Origin: Bacillota bacterium
GTDB lineage: Bacteria; Bacillota_I; Bacilli_A; RFN20; CAG-826
DNA length: 5,153 nt
Direction of reading: 5' to 3'
Assembly: GCA_016872075.1 (NCBI GenBank)
Contig: VHBF01000042.1
Coordinates: forward strand, 1-5,153
The translations under genes and the position numbers were made by a program. Of this stretch, positions 1-5,153 are shown one piece after another; position 1 is the first letter of the stretch; each line of letters opens with the position of its first letter. The notes beneath the pieces are model-generated. The model was given only the letters and a program-made list of their open reading frames with translations. It made no database searches and had not been told where the DNA came from.

Positions 1-2922
1 TGTTGGAGATAATAATCGATAACCAATAACTGCTAACGCTTTATCTGTTGATTTTAATTTTTCAGTAATGGATAAACGAACTTTAATATTGGCAAACAAA
101 GTGGTTTCAATTTTTCCATCCTTAAAATAATCCAATGGAATGGTTGGTTGAATTTGAAATTGAAGTTTTTGTTGGCTATAACTAAATAAAGTTTTCCCTA
201 AAATTAATCGCTTCCACATGGAAATCACTTCTGCGGTAGACCCAGATAATCTTGCATAAAAGCCTTGACCATGTTTTGAGGAATCTGGATTATTCGTTGT
301 CGCAATAAATGAGGAATTTTCTAAGGGTGATCGACCATAAACTTCAGGTTTCATGAAGCAAGTAAGCCCATCTTGCATCGTTTCAATAAAGGCAGGGTAG
401 GCTTCTGCTTTTAATAAACCAAGCATGTATTTATAGGTCATATGTAAAAATGCAGATTCTCGTTCTAACCAACCTGGAGTGAAAGCCCGAATACGCCCAA
501 TTTCCATGGATTGTTGATCTAAAGGTGCACTTGTTTTATAAATTTTCAAAGGCGCATCAAAAAGCGGAGATTGTTGAATAGTACGATAAAGTTTATCCGC
601 TTGGTCTGGTGTTAAAAATCCATTTGAAAGCATTCTTGCGGGTGCTTCTAAAAAGTGAGGTAATGGGGTCCTCTTGAATGATTTTGCCCGCACCGTTTGC
701 ATCGCATTTGTGTTGGTTTTCGGTAACAAATCATATCGATCAACTTCATAAATGAAATAGGTGTAAGGAATGGGATGAATTTTTAGTAATCGTTCGATTG
801 AACCTTGTAACGTCGTCGCCATGTGATGTAATAAGGTTTGAATAACTTCTGCTTGGATGGTTGTGATGGATAATGGTGATTTCAGTTGGTCTCGATAAGT
901 TTCCAAGGCATCCATTCGCTTGGACCATTGATCAAAAAGGCTAGCATCTTTAATCCCAACTAATGTGGTAATCAGGTTTTTTAACGGAGACAAAACTTCA
1001 AGATTTACTTTGGCTTGTTTTTGTAAGAAATGGACAATTCTTTTCAACTCAAGCATTTCCGAAACACCAGATCCAAACAATCCTGGAATTCCGTTCATGG
1101 CATCGTTCCAGCCTGGTCTTTCTGCTTCATACATTAATCCCAAACTATCTGGATCTAGTTGGGCAAACTTATTAGTGACCAACGTGATTAACTTACTATA
1201 CAAAGAGGTCATCACCTCTTCGCCATTTGCCAGCTTTAACCAACCTCGTTGTGGTAAAGCATGATCATGGTGAACGGCATGATACTGACGAACTTTACCA
1301 TTCTTTAAAATATATTTTTCATCACGTTTCAAGACGTGTGCAGGGGATAAGAAATACCGATGCTTTTGGGAAAGTAACGTTTCAACTTGATCAGGATAAA
1401 TATCTAAGTAAGTTTCGATTAAATCTAAGAAGTAGGTAAAGTGGTCACCCCAATAACCCTCACCAAACGTTGCTTTAAAATGATACTGAGATTGTTTGAT
1501 GACCTTTGTGACAGTTTCCATTACTGGCATTTGTAATTGGCCTGCTAAGTTAGCGATTTGACCCGGTGTGAATTCTTGTTTAAGAACGTCTTGAATTGTA
1601 GTAGGAAAACTTTTTGCATCACCTTTAAAGGTGAACATAATGCCTTCGATACTTAAAGGATTGTATCCATCAGCTTGAATCAAAGAAGCAAATTGAGCAA
1701 TCGTGGTACTTCCTACTTCGGGATGAAAATACAAATCGTTTCTGCGATTTTGTAGCACATCTCTAAAGGCACCATTACCTTGAGATAAATAACTAGGTTC
1801 TAATGAGAAGAAATTATAATCCCTTTCTAAATCACCATGTTTACGGGAGTAAATATGATAACCTATCGCTCCATCTAATGTTTCAAACTGTATTGGATAA
1901 CCACCGCGTAAAATATTGTCGAGATAACATTGTTGTAAATAAGAATCAAACATCGGTTTAGCTGTTTGCGTTTGAATTTCTGCCGTTAATGTATCGACGG
2001 TTAATTTATTTTCTTTAAACTTATTTTCTAAAAAGGCAGGACTCATCTTTTGCACTAATGACGATAGTTGAGAACGATTTTGACTGTATCCAAAAACCCC
2101 ATAAAAACTTGTGTTAGCCTTGATCGTAATTTCAGAAGCAACAAATGCAGAAGGCACTTGATTGACTGGTGCTTGTTTTTGTTTGATGAGACTTTGGTAA
2201 TCCAATGCTTGTAATTGATAAGGATTTGAAAACGAAGAATCTTGGGCAAAAACAGCTTTGTAATCATAAATATATTGTTTTTGATTCAAGCCAACATAAG
2301 TGTAAAAATTACCATCATCAACTGCTTTGACTTCACTCGAATCTGCGGTTGAGGCTCGTAACTTTAAAAAGACGTGGTTATCATTTTCTTGAACTTCCAT
2401 CCAACTTTGTAATAAATAACTAACTGCTTTATAGCCACCGTAATCAATGCCCGCGGGTAGGATTTGCGCTAGTCCATCAATCACGATTAGTTTTTTTTCA
2501 ACACCGTCTAAAGAAATAATCTCTACTTTTCTCATTAAAGCCGATAAAGGCATATTCGGTAAAGTAGCGTATGTGACTCTAATTTTAAGATTCCATTTTG
2601 AAATGGTTTCCTCGATCATAATCTCGTGAGCATCAACCGTCAGTGTTTGTGATTCATTTTTTTCTTGGAAACATTCATAGACTTCTTCTTTATATTTTAT
2701 GAAGGTGCGAAATCCATTTTGATGAATATAAGCATAGGCTAAATTGGCTGGGTAAAATTCAGCAATTGCTCCATTTTTATCGCGAACACCAAACGTACTG
2801 ATTGCCTGGCCACGATTGACATAAAAGACCCACATCGGCAACCCTTCTTTGCCCGCAATCCCAGGTAAAAAGCCGGCAAAAGGTTTTTGTTTTTGATAAC
2901 GATCACTGATGAAAGTTTTCAT
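1..2922 (-). CDS. GH94-like (clan GH-Q) glycoside phosphorylase, 3' end beyond window
   Basis: The protein probably cleaves a beta-glucosidic oligosaccharide with inorganic phosphate, releasing glucose 1-phosphate in the cytoplasm; there is no signal peptide or membrane segment. The 974 visible codons have no stop or frameshift. Expected order is an N-terminal beta-sandwich (about 1-310), a linker, an (alpha/alpha)6 barrel (about 330-900) and a C-terminal beta domain that runs off the window; relatives are roughly 1,050-1,100 residues. Motifs seen: FLPGIAG (18-24), DNILRGG (335-341), HGDLERDYN (362-370), RDVLQNRR (387-394), FGEGYWGDH (486-494), PGWNDAMNG (603-611), RAFTPGWLE (812-820) and ARLSGSTAE (890-898). 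Asp607 of Trp-Asn-Asp aligns with the GH94 general acid. His827 and the SGST segment resemble phosphate ligands (inference). The start ATG at 2922 has AAAGGA eight bases upstream. Substrate is undetermined: cellobiose, laminari-oligosaccharides (GH149/GH161 type) or another beta-glucan are all possible. Family assignment is firm, specificity is not. Confidence 0.88.
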   Translation of the reverse strand, partial: MKTFISDRYQKQKPFAGFLPGIAGKEGLPMWVFYVNRGQAISTFGVRDKNGAIAEFYPANLAYAYIHQNGFRTFIKYKEEVYECFQEKNESQTLTVDAHEIMIEETISKWNLKIRVTYATLPNMPLSALMRKVEIISLDGVEKKLIVIDGLAQILPAGIDYGGYKAVSYLLQSWMEVQENDNHVFLKLRASTADSSEVKAVDDGNFYTYVGLNQKQYIYDYKAVFAQDSSFSNPYQLQALDYQSLIKQKQAPVNQVPSAFVASEITIKANTSFYGVFGYSQNRSQLSSLVQKMSPAFLENKFKENKLTVDTLTAEIQTQTAKPMFDSYLQQCYLDNILRGGYPIQFETLDGAIGYHIYSRKHGDLERDYNFFSLEPSYLSQGNGAFRDVLQNRRNDLYFHPEVGSTTIAQFASLIQADGYNPLSIEGIMFTFKGDAKSFPTTIQDVLKQEFTPGQIANLAGQLQMPVMETVTKVIKQSQYHFKATFGEGYWGDHFTYFLDLIETYLDIYPDQVETLLSQKHRYFLSPAHVLKRDEKYILKNGKVRQYHAVHHDHALPQRGWLKLANGEEVMTSLYSKLITLVTNKFAQLDPDSLGLMYEAERPGWNDAMNGIPGLFGSGVSEMLELKRIVHFLQKQAKVNLEVLSPLKNLITTLVGIKDASLFDQWSKRMDALETYRDQLKSPLSITTIQAEVIQTLLHHMATTLQGSIERLLKIHPIPYTYFIYEVDRYDLLPKTNTNAMQTVRAKSFKRTPLPHFLEAPARMLSNGFLTPDQADKLYRTIQQSPLFDAPLKIYKTSAPLDQQSMEIGRIRAFTPGWLERESAFLHMTYKYMLGLLKAEAYPAFIETMQDGLTCFMKPEVYGRSPLENSSFIATTNNPDSSKHGQGFYARLSGSTAEVISMWKRLILGKTLFSYSQQKLQFQIQPTIPLDYFKDGKIETTLFANIKVRLSITEKLKSTDKALAVIGYRLLSPT

Positions 2923-2930
2923 AACGTATA

Positions 2931-2936
2931 TCCTTT
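2931..2936 (-). promoter_or_regulatory. Ribosome binding site of the phosphorylase gene
   Basis: AAAGGA on the minus strand lies eight bases before the ATG at 2922. It supports that ATG as the start, as does the conserved N-terminal FLPGIAG motif at residues 18-24. Confidence 0.75.
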
Positions 2937-2946
2937 AAATTTCCTC

Positions 2947-2970
2947 ATTAAGGAAATCGGTTTCCTTAAT
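2947..2970. promoter_or_regulatory. LacI-family-type operator (24-bp palindrome)
   Basis: A perfect 10-bp inverted repeat, half-site ATTAAGGAAA, flanks a 4-bp TCGG centre. The core GGAAATCGGTTTCC fits the GAAAnCGnTTTC pattern common to operators of LacI/GalR sugar repressors, including the central CG step. It covers part of the phosphorylase -10 box and the predicted start point near 2962, so a bound repressor would block transcription. The regulator gene is not in the window. A hairpin in RNA is a second possibility, but there is no U-tract and the site lies at the very start of the transcript. Confidence 0.7.
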
Positions 2971-2997
2971 CATAAGATATCTTGTATGCGCTTACAA
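2969..2997 (-). promoter_or_regulatory. Promoter of the phosphorylase gene
   Basis: On the minus strand, -35 TTGTAA (2997-2992) and -10 TATGAT (2974-2969) are separated by 17 bases. Transcription should begin near 2962, giving a leader of about 40 nt. The -35 overlaps the cre site and the -10 overlaps the palindromic operator. A perfect TTGACA lies further upstream (3020-3015), but the best matching -10 (TATTGT) is only 15 bases away, so it is a weaker alternative. Confidence 0.65.
2983..2996. promoter_or_regulatory. cre-like site (CcpA catabolite control)
   Basis: The minus strand reads TGTAAGCGCATACA, which fits the cre consensus TGnAARCGnWWnCA and is a near-perfect palindrome (TGTA..TACA around GCGC). 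It overlaps the -35 box of the phosphorylase promoter, a position expected to repress when preferred sugars are present. It could instead be a second operator for a LacI-family regulator, since CcpA belongs to that family. Confidence 0.65.
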
Positions 2998-3046
2998 TAG
3001 AAAGTTTATGATAATGTCAACTTTCGATTATAGATGGTTAAAAAGG

Positions 3047-3075
3047 TTGCTCTTTTATGCTTTTTTTGTTAATCT
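3047..3075 (+). promoter_or_regulatory. Possible promoter of tRNA-Ala
   Basis: TTGCTC (3047-3052) and TAATCT (3070-3075) are 17 bases apart and would start transcription near 3082, about eight bases before the tRNA. Each box matches consensus at only three of six positions, so position and spacing are the main support. Two copies of TTGTTAA (3066-3072 and 3075-3081) lie in the same stretch, with no assigned role. Confidence 0.3.
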
Positions 3076-3089
3076 TGTTAAGCAATATT

Positions 3090-3165
3090 GGGGCTGTAGC
3101 TCATTTGGGAGAGCGCGTCGTTCGCAACGACGAGGTAGCGAGTTCGATCCTCGTCAGCTCCACCA
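3090..3165 (+). tRNA. tRNA-Ala (anticodon CGC)
   Basis: The 76-nt gene folds into a full cloverleaf. The acceptor stem GGGGCTG (3090-3096) pairs with CAGCTCC (3155-3161) and includes the G3.U70 wobble, the alanine identity element. The D arm is GCTC/GAGC (3099-3102, 3111-3114). The anticodon stem CGTCG/CGACG encloses the loop TTCGCAA (3121-3127), with anticodon CGC at 3123-3125, reading codon GCG. The T arm is GCGAG/CTCGT with loop TTCGATC (3143-3149). Discriminator A (3162) and CCA (3163-3165) are encoded. It stands alone between two minus-strand genes. Confidence 0.97.
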
Positions 3166-3180
3166 ATTTTGATGGATAAA

Positions 3181-3208
3181 CTCTAGGAAACTAGAGGTTT
3201 TTATTTTT
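3181..3208 (+). terminator. Rho-independent terminator after tRNA-Ala
   Basis: A 6-bp stem CTCTAG/CTAGAG (3181-3186, 3191-3196) with a GAAA tetraloop is followed by TTTTTATTTTT (3198-3208). The U-tract overlaps the stop codon of the convergent hydrolase gene (3201-3203). Read on the minus strand the hairpin lies just after that stop but has only a short U-run, so it may also weakly end the hydrolase transcript. Confidence 0.75.
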
Positions 3209-3731
3209 GAATATCAATATGAACTGAAGCCATGGCATCCAAGGCTCTTAAATGACTTTGTGGAGTGACCCCTGCACATGCTTTTGCATCAACTTTAATC
3301 AAGACATTAGGCAGCGCTGCCTTCAACATCATCACATTAGAAATCACACAAATATCAGTACAAATCCCGACAACTTCAAGGGTCGCTATCGGTGAATTTT
3401 TGTGTTGCTTTTTGAGATAATTAACTAATTTTTCTGAACCAAAAGTGGGTTTTTGAAAGATTTTTTTTCCTTTGGTTAAGGGTAAAATGTTGGCATCAAA
3501 ATTCCACCCAGGCGTGTTTTTTACGCAATGTAATACTGGTAATTTTTGCCCTTCGATGGTCGAAAAATAATGTTGATCGTGGGTATCTTGGGTAAATATA
3601 ATGTCGCCTTTAAAGGTTTTAATCTTGTTGACTAAATACGGCATCATTTTCACCGCTTCTTGGGTACCAAGAACCCCATCGACAAAGTCTTTTTGAACAT
3701 CCACTACAATTAAAAATTTATTTTCTTTCAT
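3201..3731 (-). CDS. pncA: Nicotinamidase / isochorismatase-family cysteine hydrolase
   Basis: The likely reaction is nicotinamide + water to nicotinate + ammonia in the cytoplasm, feeding the Preiss-Handler route to NAD. The 176 residues are within the usual 170-215 range. The family triad is visible: Asp11 (VVDVQKDF), Lys94 (KPTFGS) and Cys128 (VGICTDICV). Asp49 and His51 in TQDTHD, with His68 in PVLHCV, match the metal ligands of nicotinamidases. Those ligands and the cysteine context favour PncA over other isochorismatase-like hydrolases, although pyrazinamidase-type or broader amidase activity cannot be excluded. The ATG at 3731 gives the standard N-terminus but has no clear Shine-Dalgarno; a -10-like box sits six bases upstream, suggesting a leaderless or near-leaderless mRNA. 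The gene is divergent from gcvT and convergent with tRNA-Ala. Confidence 0.88.
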   Translation of the reverse strand: MKENKFLIVVDVQKDFVDGVLGTQEAVKMMPYLVNKIKTFKGDIIFTQDTHDQHYFSTIEGQKLPVLHCVKNTPGWNFDANILPLTKGKKIFQKPTFGSEKLVNYLKKQHKNSPIATLEVVGICTDICVISNVMMLKAALPNVLIKVDAKACAGVTPQSHLRALDAMASVHIDIQK

Positions 3732-3737
3732 AGGTTA

Positions 3738-3746
3738 ATTTTACCA
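3738..3746 (-). promoter_or_regulatory. Extended -10 promoter element of the nicotinamidase gene
   Basis: The minus strand reads TGGTAAAAT (3746-3738), fitting TGnTAnAAT, with no good -35 at 17 bases (GAGGTA). The box ends six bases before the ATG at 3731, so transcription would start at or next to the start codon. Confidence 0.5.
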
Positions 3747-3757
3747 CGAAAATTTTC

Positions 3758-3789
3758 TTGTACCTCGGATGGCGTGGTTAAGATAAAAT
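3758..3789 (+). promoter_or_regulatory. Probable promoter region of gcvT
   Basis: TAAAAT (3784-3789) or the overlapping TAAGAT (3779-3784) could be the -10. The only -35-like hexamer is TTGTAC (3758-3763), at a poor spacing of 20 or 15 bases respectively. Given the divergent gene arrangement, a gcvT promoter must lie here unless transcription enters from elsewhere, but the exact boxes are uncertain. Confidence 0.35.
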
Positions 3790-3800
3790 GGATGGAAATA

Positions 3801-3806
3801 GAGGTG
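3801..3806 (+). promoter_or_regulatory. Ribosome binding site of gcvT
   Basis: GAGGTG lies four bases before the ATG at 3811 and supports that start, as does the N-terminal LPLHEEH segment typical of GcvT. Confidence 0.75.
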
Positions 3807-3810
3807 CAAT

Positions 3811-4899
3811 ATGGCGAAACTTCCACTGCATGAGGAACATGTCAAATTAGGTGCAAAAATAGTCTTTTATGGTGGTTTTACGATGCCACAAGAATACAAA
3901 GGTCTGGTTGCAGAACACCGAGCGGTTCGCCAATCTGCGGGGGTTTTTGATGTTTCCCATATGGGAAGAGTCTATGTCACAGGCAAAGATGCTTTACCAT
4001 TTGTAGAATCCTTAGTTACCAATCAAATTCAAGGTCAACCTCAAAACAAAGCGATATACGCTCTCATGTGCAATGAACAAGGATATCCGATTGATGACTT
4101 AATTGCCTATGTCTTTAATCCCAAGAAGATATTACTCGTCATCAACGCCATTAATGCGCAAGTTGATGTTGATTGGATGAATCAGCATAAAGGTTCATTT
4201 GATGTACAAATTGAAGTGGTCACCAATACCTTACTTCAACTAGCGCTTCAAGGGCCTTTATCTGAAGCAGTTCTTCAAGATAAAATCACTAAAAAGGTTG
4301 AATTAAGTCAACTGAAGTTTATGACTTACCAAATCACTCACTATCAAGGAAAAGAACTCATCATCTCAAGATCAGGTTATACAGGGAGTGATGGTTTTGA
4401 ACTTTATGGGGACTTCAACACGATTCAATCGCTTTGGACCGCATTCGTGAATGATGCTCGGGTTTCCCCTTGTGGGTTAGGGGCGAGAGATACGCTTCGC
4501 TTTGAGGCGGCTTTGCCTTTGTATTCCCATGAAATTTCTGAACATATTTCTCCAATTGAAGCCGGATTGAATTTTGCAGTCAAAACTCAAAAAAACTTTA
4601 TTGGCAAAGAAGCTTTATTAATGCAAATCCAAAAAGGGGTCAAACAAAAGTTGGTCGGTATTGAACTACTGGGTCGCGGGGTGGCTAGAGCAGAATATCC
4701 TGTGCTGGTAAATGGAAAACAAATTGGACTCATTACCACAGGTTACATCCTCCCAGATTCCACAAAAGCATTAGCGATGGCAATACTAGAAACGCCATTT
4801 GAAACAAGTGGAACTAAGGTTACTGTGATGATGAGAACCACGCCGATTGAAGCAGTGGTTCGTGATATGATATTCATGCAGAAGCAATATAAAAGATAG
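3811..4899 (+). CDS. gcvT: Aminomethyltransferase, glycine cleavage system T protein
   Basis: GcvT takes the aminomethyl group held on lipoyl-GcvH and, with tetrahydrofolate, yields 5,10-methylene-THF, ammonia and dihydrolipoyl-GcvH in the cytoplasm. The 362 residues equal the usual bacterial length. Visible in order: EHRAVRQSAGVFDVSHMG (35-52); GYPIDDLIAY (91-100) with the conserved Asp pair 95-96; ALQGPL (145-150); RSGYTGSDGFELY (187-199) with folate-pocket Glu197; CGLGARDTLRFEAALPLY (221-238); ISPIEAGL (246-253); and the C-terminal barrel domain from about 275. The aromatic in the N-terminal GGW motif is Phe here (GGFTMP, 21-26) and the usual GLGW reads GLNF (252-255), both conservative changes. 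The TAG stop overlaps the gcvH Shine-Dalgarno, so the two are co-transcribed and probably translationally coupled. No glycine riboswitch fits in the 79-bp upstream gap. Confidence 0.97.
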   Translation: MAKLPLHEEHVKLGAKIVFYGGFTMPQEYKGLVAEHRAVRQSAGVFDVSHMGRVYVTGKDALPFVESLVTNQIQGQPQNKAIYALMCNEQGYPIDDLIAYVFNPKKILLVINAINAQVDVDWMNQHKGSFDVQIEVVTNTLLQLALQGPLSEAVLQDKITKKVELSQLKFMTYQITHYQGKELIISRSGYTGSDGFELYGDFNTIQSLWTAFVNDARVSPCGLGARDTLRFEAALPLYSHEISEHISPIEAGLNFAVKTQKNFIGKEALLMQIQKGVKQKLVGIELLGRGVARAEYPVLVNGKQIGLITTGYILPDSTKALAMAILETPFETSGTKVTVMMRTTPIEAVVRDMIFMQKQYKR

Positions 4900-4902
4900 G
4901 AG
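4898..4902 (+). promoter_or_regulatory. Ribosome binding site of gcvH, overlapping the gcvT stop
   Basis: AGGAG begins inside the gcvT TAG stop (4897-4899) and lies six bases before the gcvH ATG at 4909, an arrangement suited to ribosome re-initiation. Confidence 0.85.
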
Positions 4903-4908
4903 ATTTAT

Positions 4909-5153
4909 ATGAGTGAAAAAAAATACTCAGCCTCCCACGAATGGGTGGTTTTAGAAAAGAACATTGCGACCATCGGCATCACCGATTATGCTCAAGGTAG
5001 TTTGGGGACCATTGTGTTTGTAGATCTCCCTGCCGTCGGTAAGAAATTTAAAGAAAACGATGTATTTGGCGTTGTCGAATCAGTCAAAGCAGCATCCGAC
5101 TTATATATACCGGTTTCGGGTGAAATTGTCGAAACCAATAGTGCCTTAGTCTC
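4909..5153 (+). CDS. gcvH: Glycine cleavage system H protein, 3' end beyond window
   Basis: GcvH is the small lipoyl carrier that shuttles the aminomethyl intermediate from the glycine decarboxylase (P protein) to GcvT and returns to the lipoamide dehydrogenase. About 81 codons of a usual 120-130 are present. The N-terminus has the family pattern YSASHEWV (6-13), then IGITDYAQGSLG (22-33), VFVDLP (36-41) and the lipoyl motif VVESVKAASDLYIPVSGEI (55-73), with Lys60 as the lipoylated residue. It starts nine bases after gcvT. Downstream genes are outside the window; gcvPA and gcvPB are the usual next members in this type of operon. Confidence 0.96.
   Translation, partial: MSEKKYSASHEWVVLEKNIATIGITDYAQGSLGTIVFVDLPAVGKKFKENDVFGVVESVKAASDLYIPVSGEIVETNSALV

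Noticed and set aside
965..1439. Two plus-strand open frames (965-1264 and 1227-1439)
   Set aside because: They lie antisense inside the phosphorylase gene, whose minus-strand frame carries conserved motifs throughout, have no Shine-Dalgarno and resemble no family.
2055..2267. Minus-strand open frame of 70 codons, and a similar one at 746-928
   Set aside because: Out-of-frame with the phosphorylase on the same strand; the in-frame translation is continuous across both, so no frameshift or nested gene is needed.
2447..2629. Plus-strand open frame of 60 codons
   Set aside because: Antisense shadow of phosphorylase codons around the conserved N-terminal domain; no independent coding signal.
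2947..2970. Palindrome read as a transcription terminator or attenuator
   Set aside because: No U-tract follows on either strand, and it overlaps the -10 and predicted start point, so an operator explains it better.
3090..3208. tRNA 3' end as an integration (att) site for a mobile element
   Set aside because: No integrase and no second copy of the tRNA 3' end is visible in the window; the downstream sequence is a simple terminator.
1..5153. CRISPR array, transposon ends, toxin-antitoxin pair or defence cassette
   Set aside because: No regularly spaced repeats, transposase, terminal inverted repeats or small gene pairs were found; all long stretches are explained by metabolic genes and a tRNA.

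Overview
The window looks like part of a low-GC Gram-positive genome, either Bacillota or a Mollicutes-like lineage that keeps the standard genetic code (Acholeplasma or Izemoplasma type). The reasons are AT-rich DNA, purine-rich Shine-Dalgarno sites, TTGnnn/TAnnnT promoters, a CcpA-type catabolite site, U-tract terminators, and every visible Trp encoded by TGG with no in-frame TGA. The exact taxon cannot be settled from this sequence.

Layout. (1) Positions 1-2922, minus strand: one long uninterrupted reading frame of 974 codons. It runs off the left edge and encodes the N-terminal nine tenths or so of a large cytoplasmic GH94-like (clan GH-Q) glycoside phosphorylase, of the kind often annotated as 'cellobiose phosphorylase'. 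(2) Positions 2923-3089: its control region, with a promoter, a 24-bp LacI-type operator over the -10 and start point, and a CcpA-type cre site over the -35, followed by a weak promoter for the tRNA. (3) Positions 3090-3165, plus strand: tRNA-Ala with anticodon CGC, then a rho-independent terminator. (4) Positions 3201-3731, minus strand: a complete nicotinamidase/isochorismatase-type cysteine hydrolase, convergent with the tRNA. (5) Positions 3732-3810: a 79-bp divergent promoter region. (6) Positions 3811-5153, plus strand: gcvT (complete) and gcvH (cut by the right edge), the start of a glycine cleavage operon.

How the parts work together. The phosphorylase probably splits an imported beta-glucan oligosaccharide with phosphate to give glucose 1-phosphate. 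Its gene appears to be controlled both by a specific sugar repressor and by global carbon control. GcvT and GcvH act together in glycine decarboxylation and feed methylene-tetrahydrofolate to one-carbon metabolism. The nicotinamidase recycles nicotinamide into NAD synthesis; NAD is also the terminal electron acceptor of the glycine cleavage system, but the shared intergenic region is the only visible link between the two. I see no mobile element, CRISPR array, toxin-antitoxin pair or defence system. The most informative non-ordinary element is the composite operator/cre promoter of the phosphorylase.
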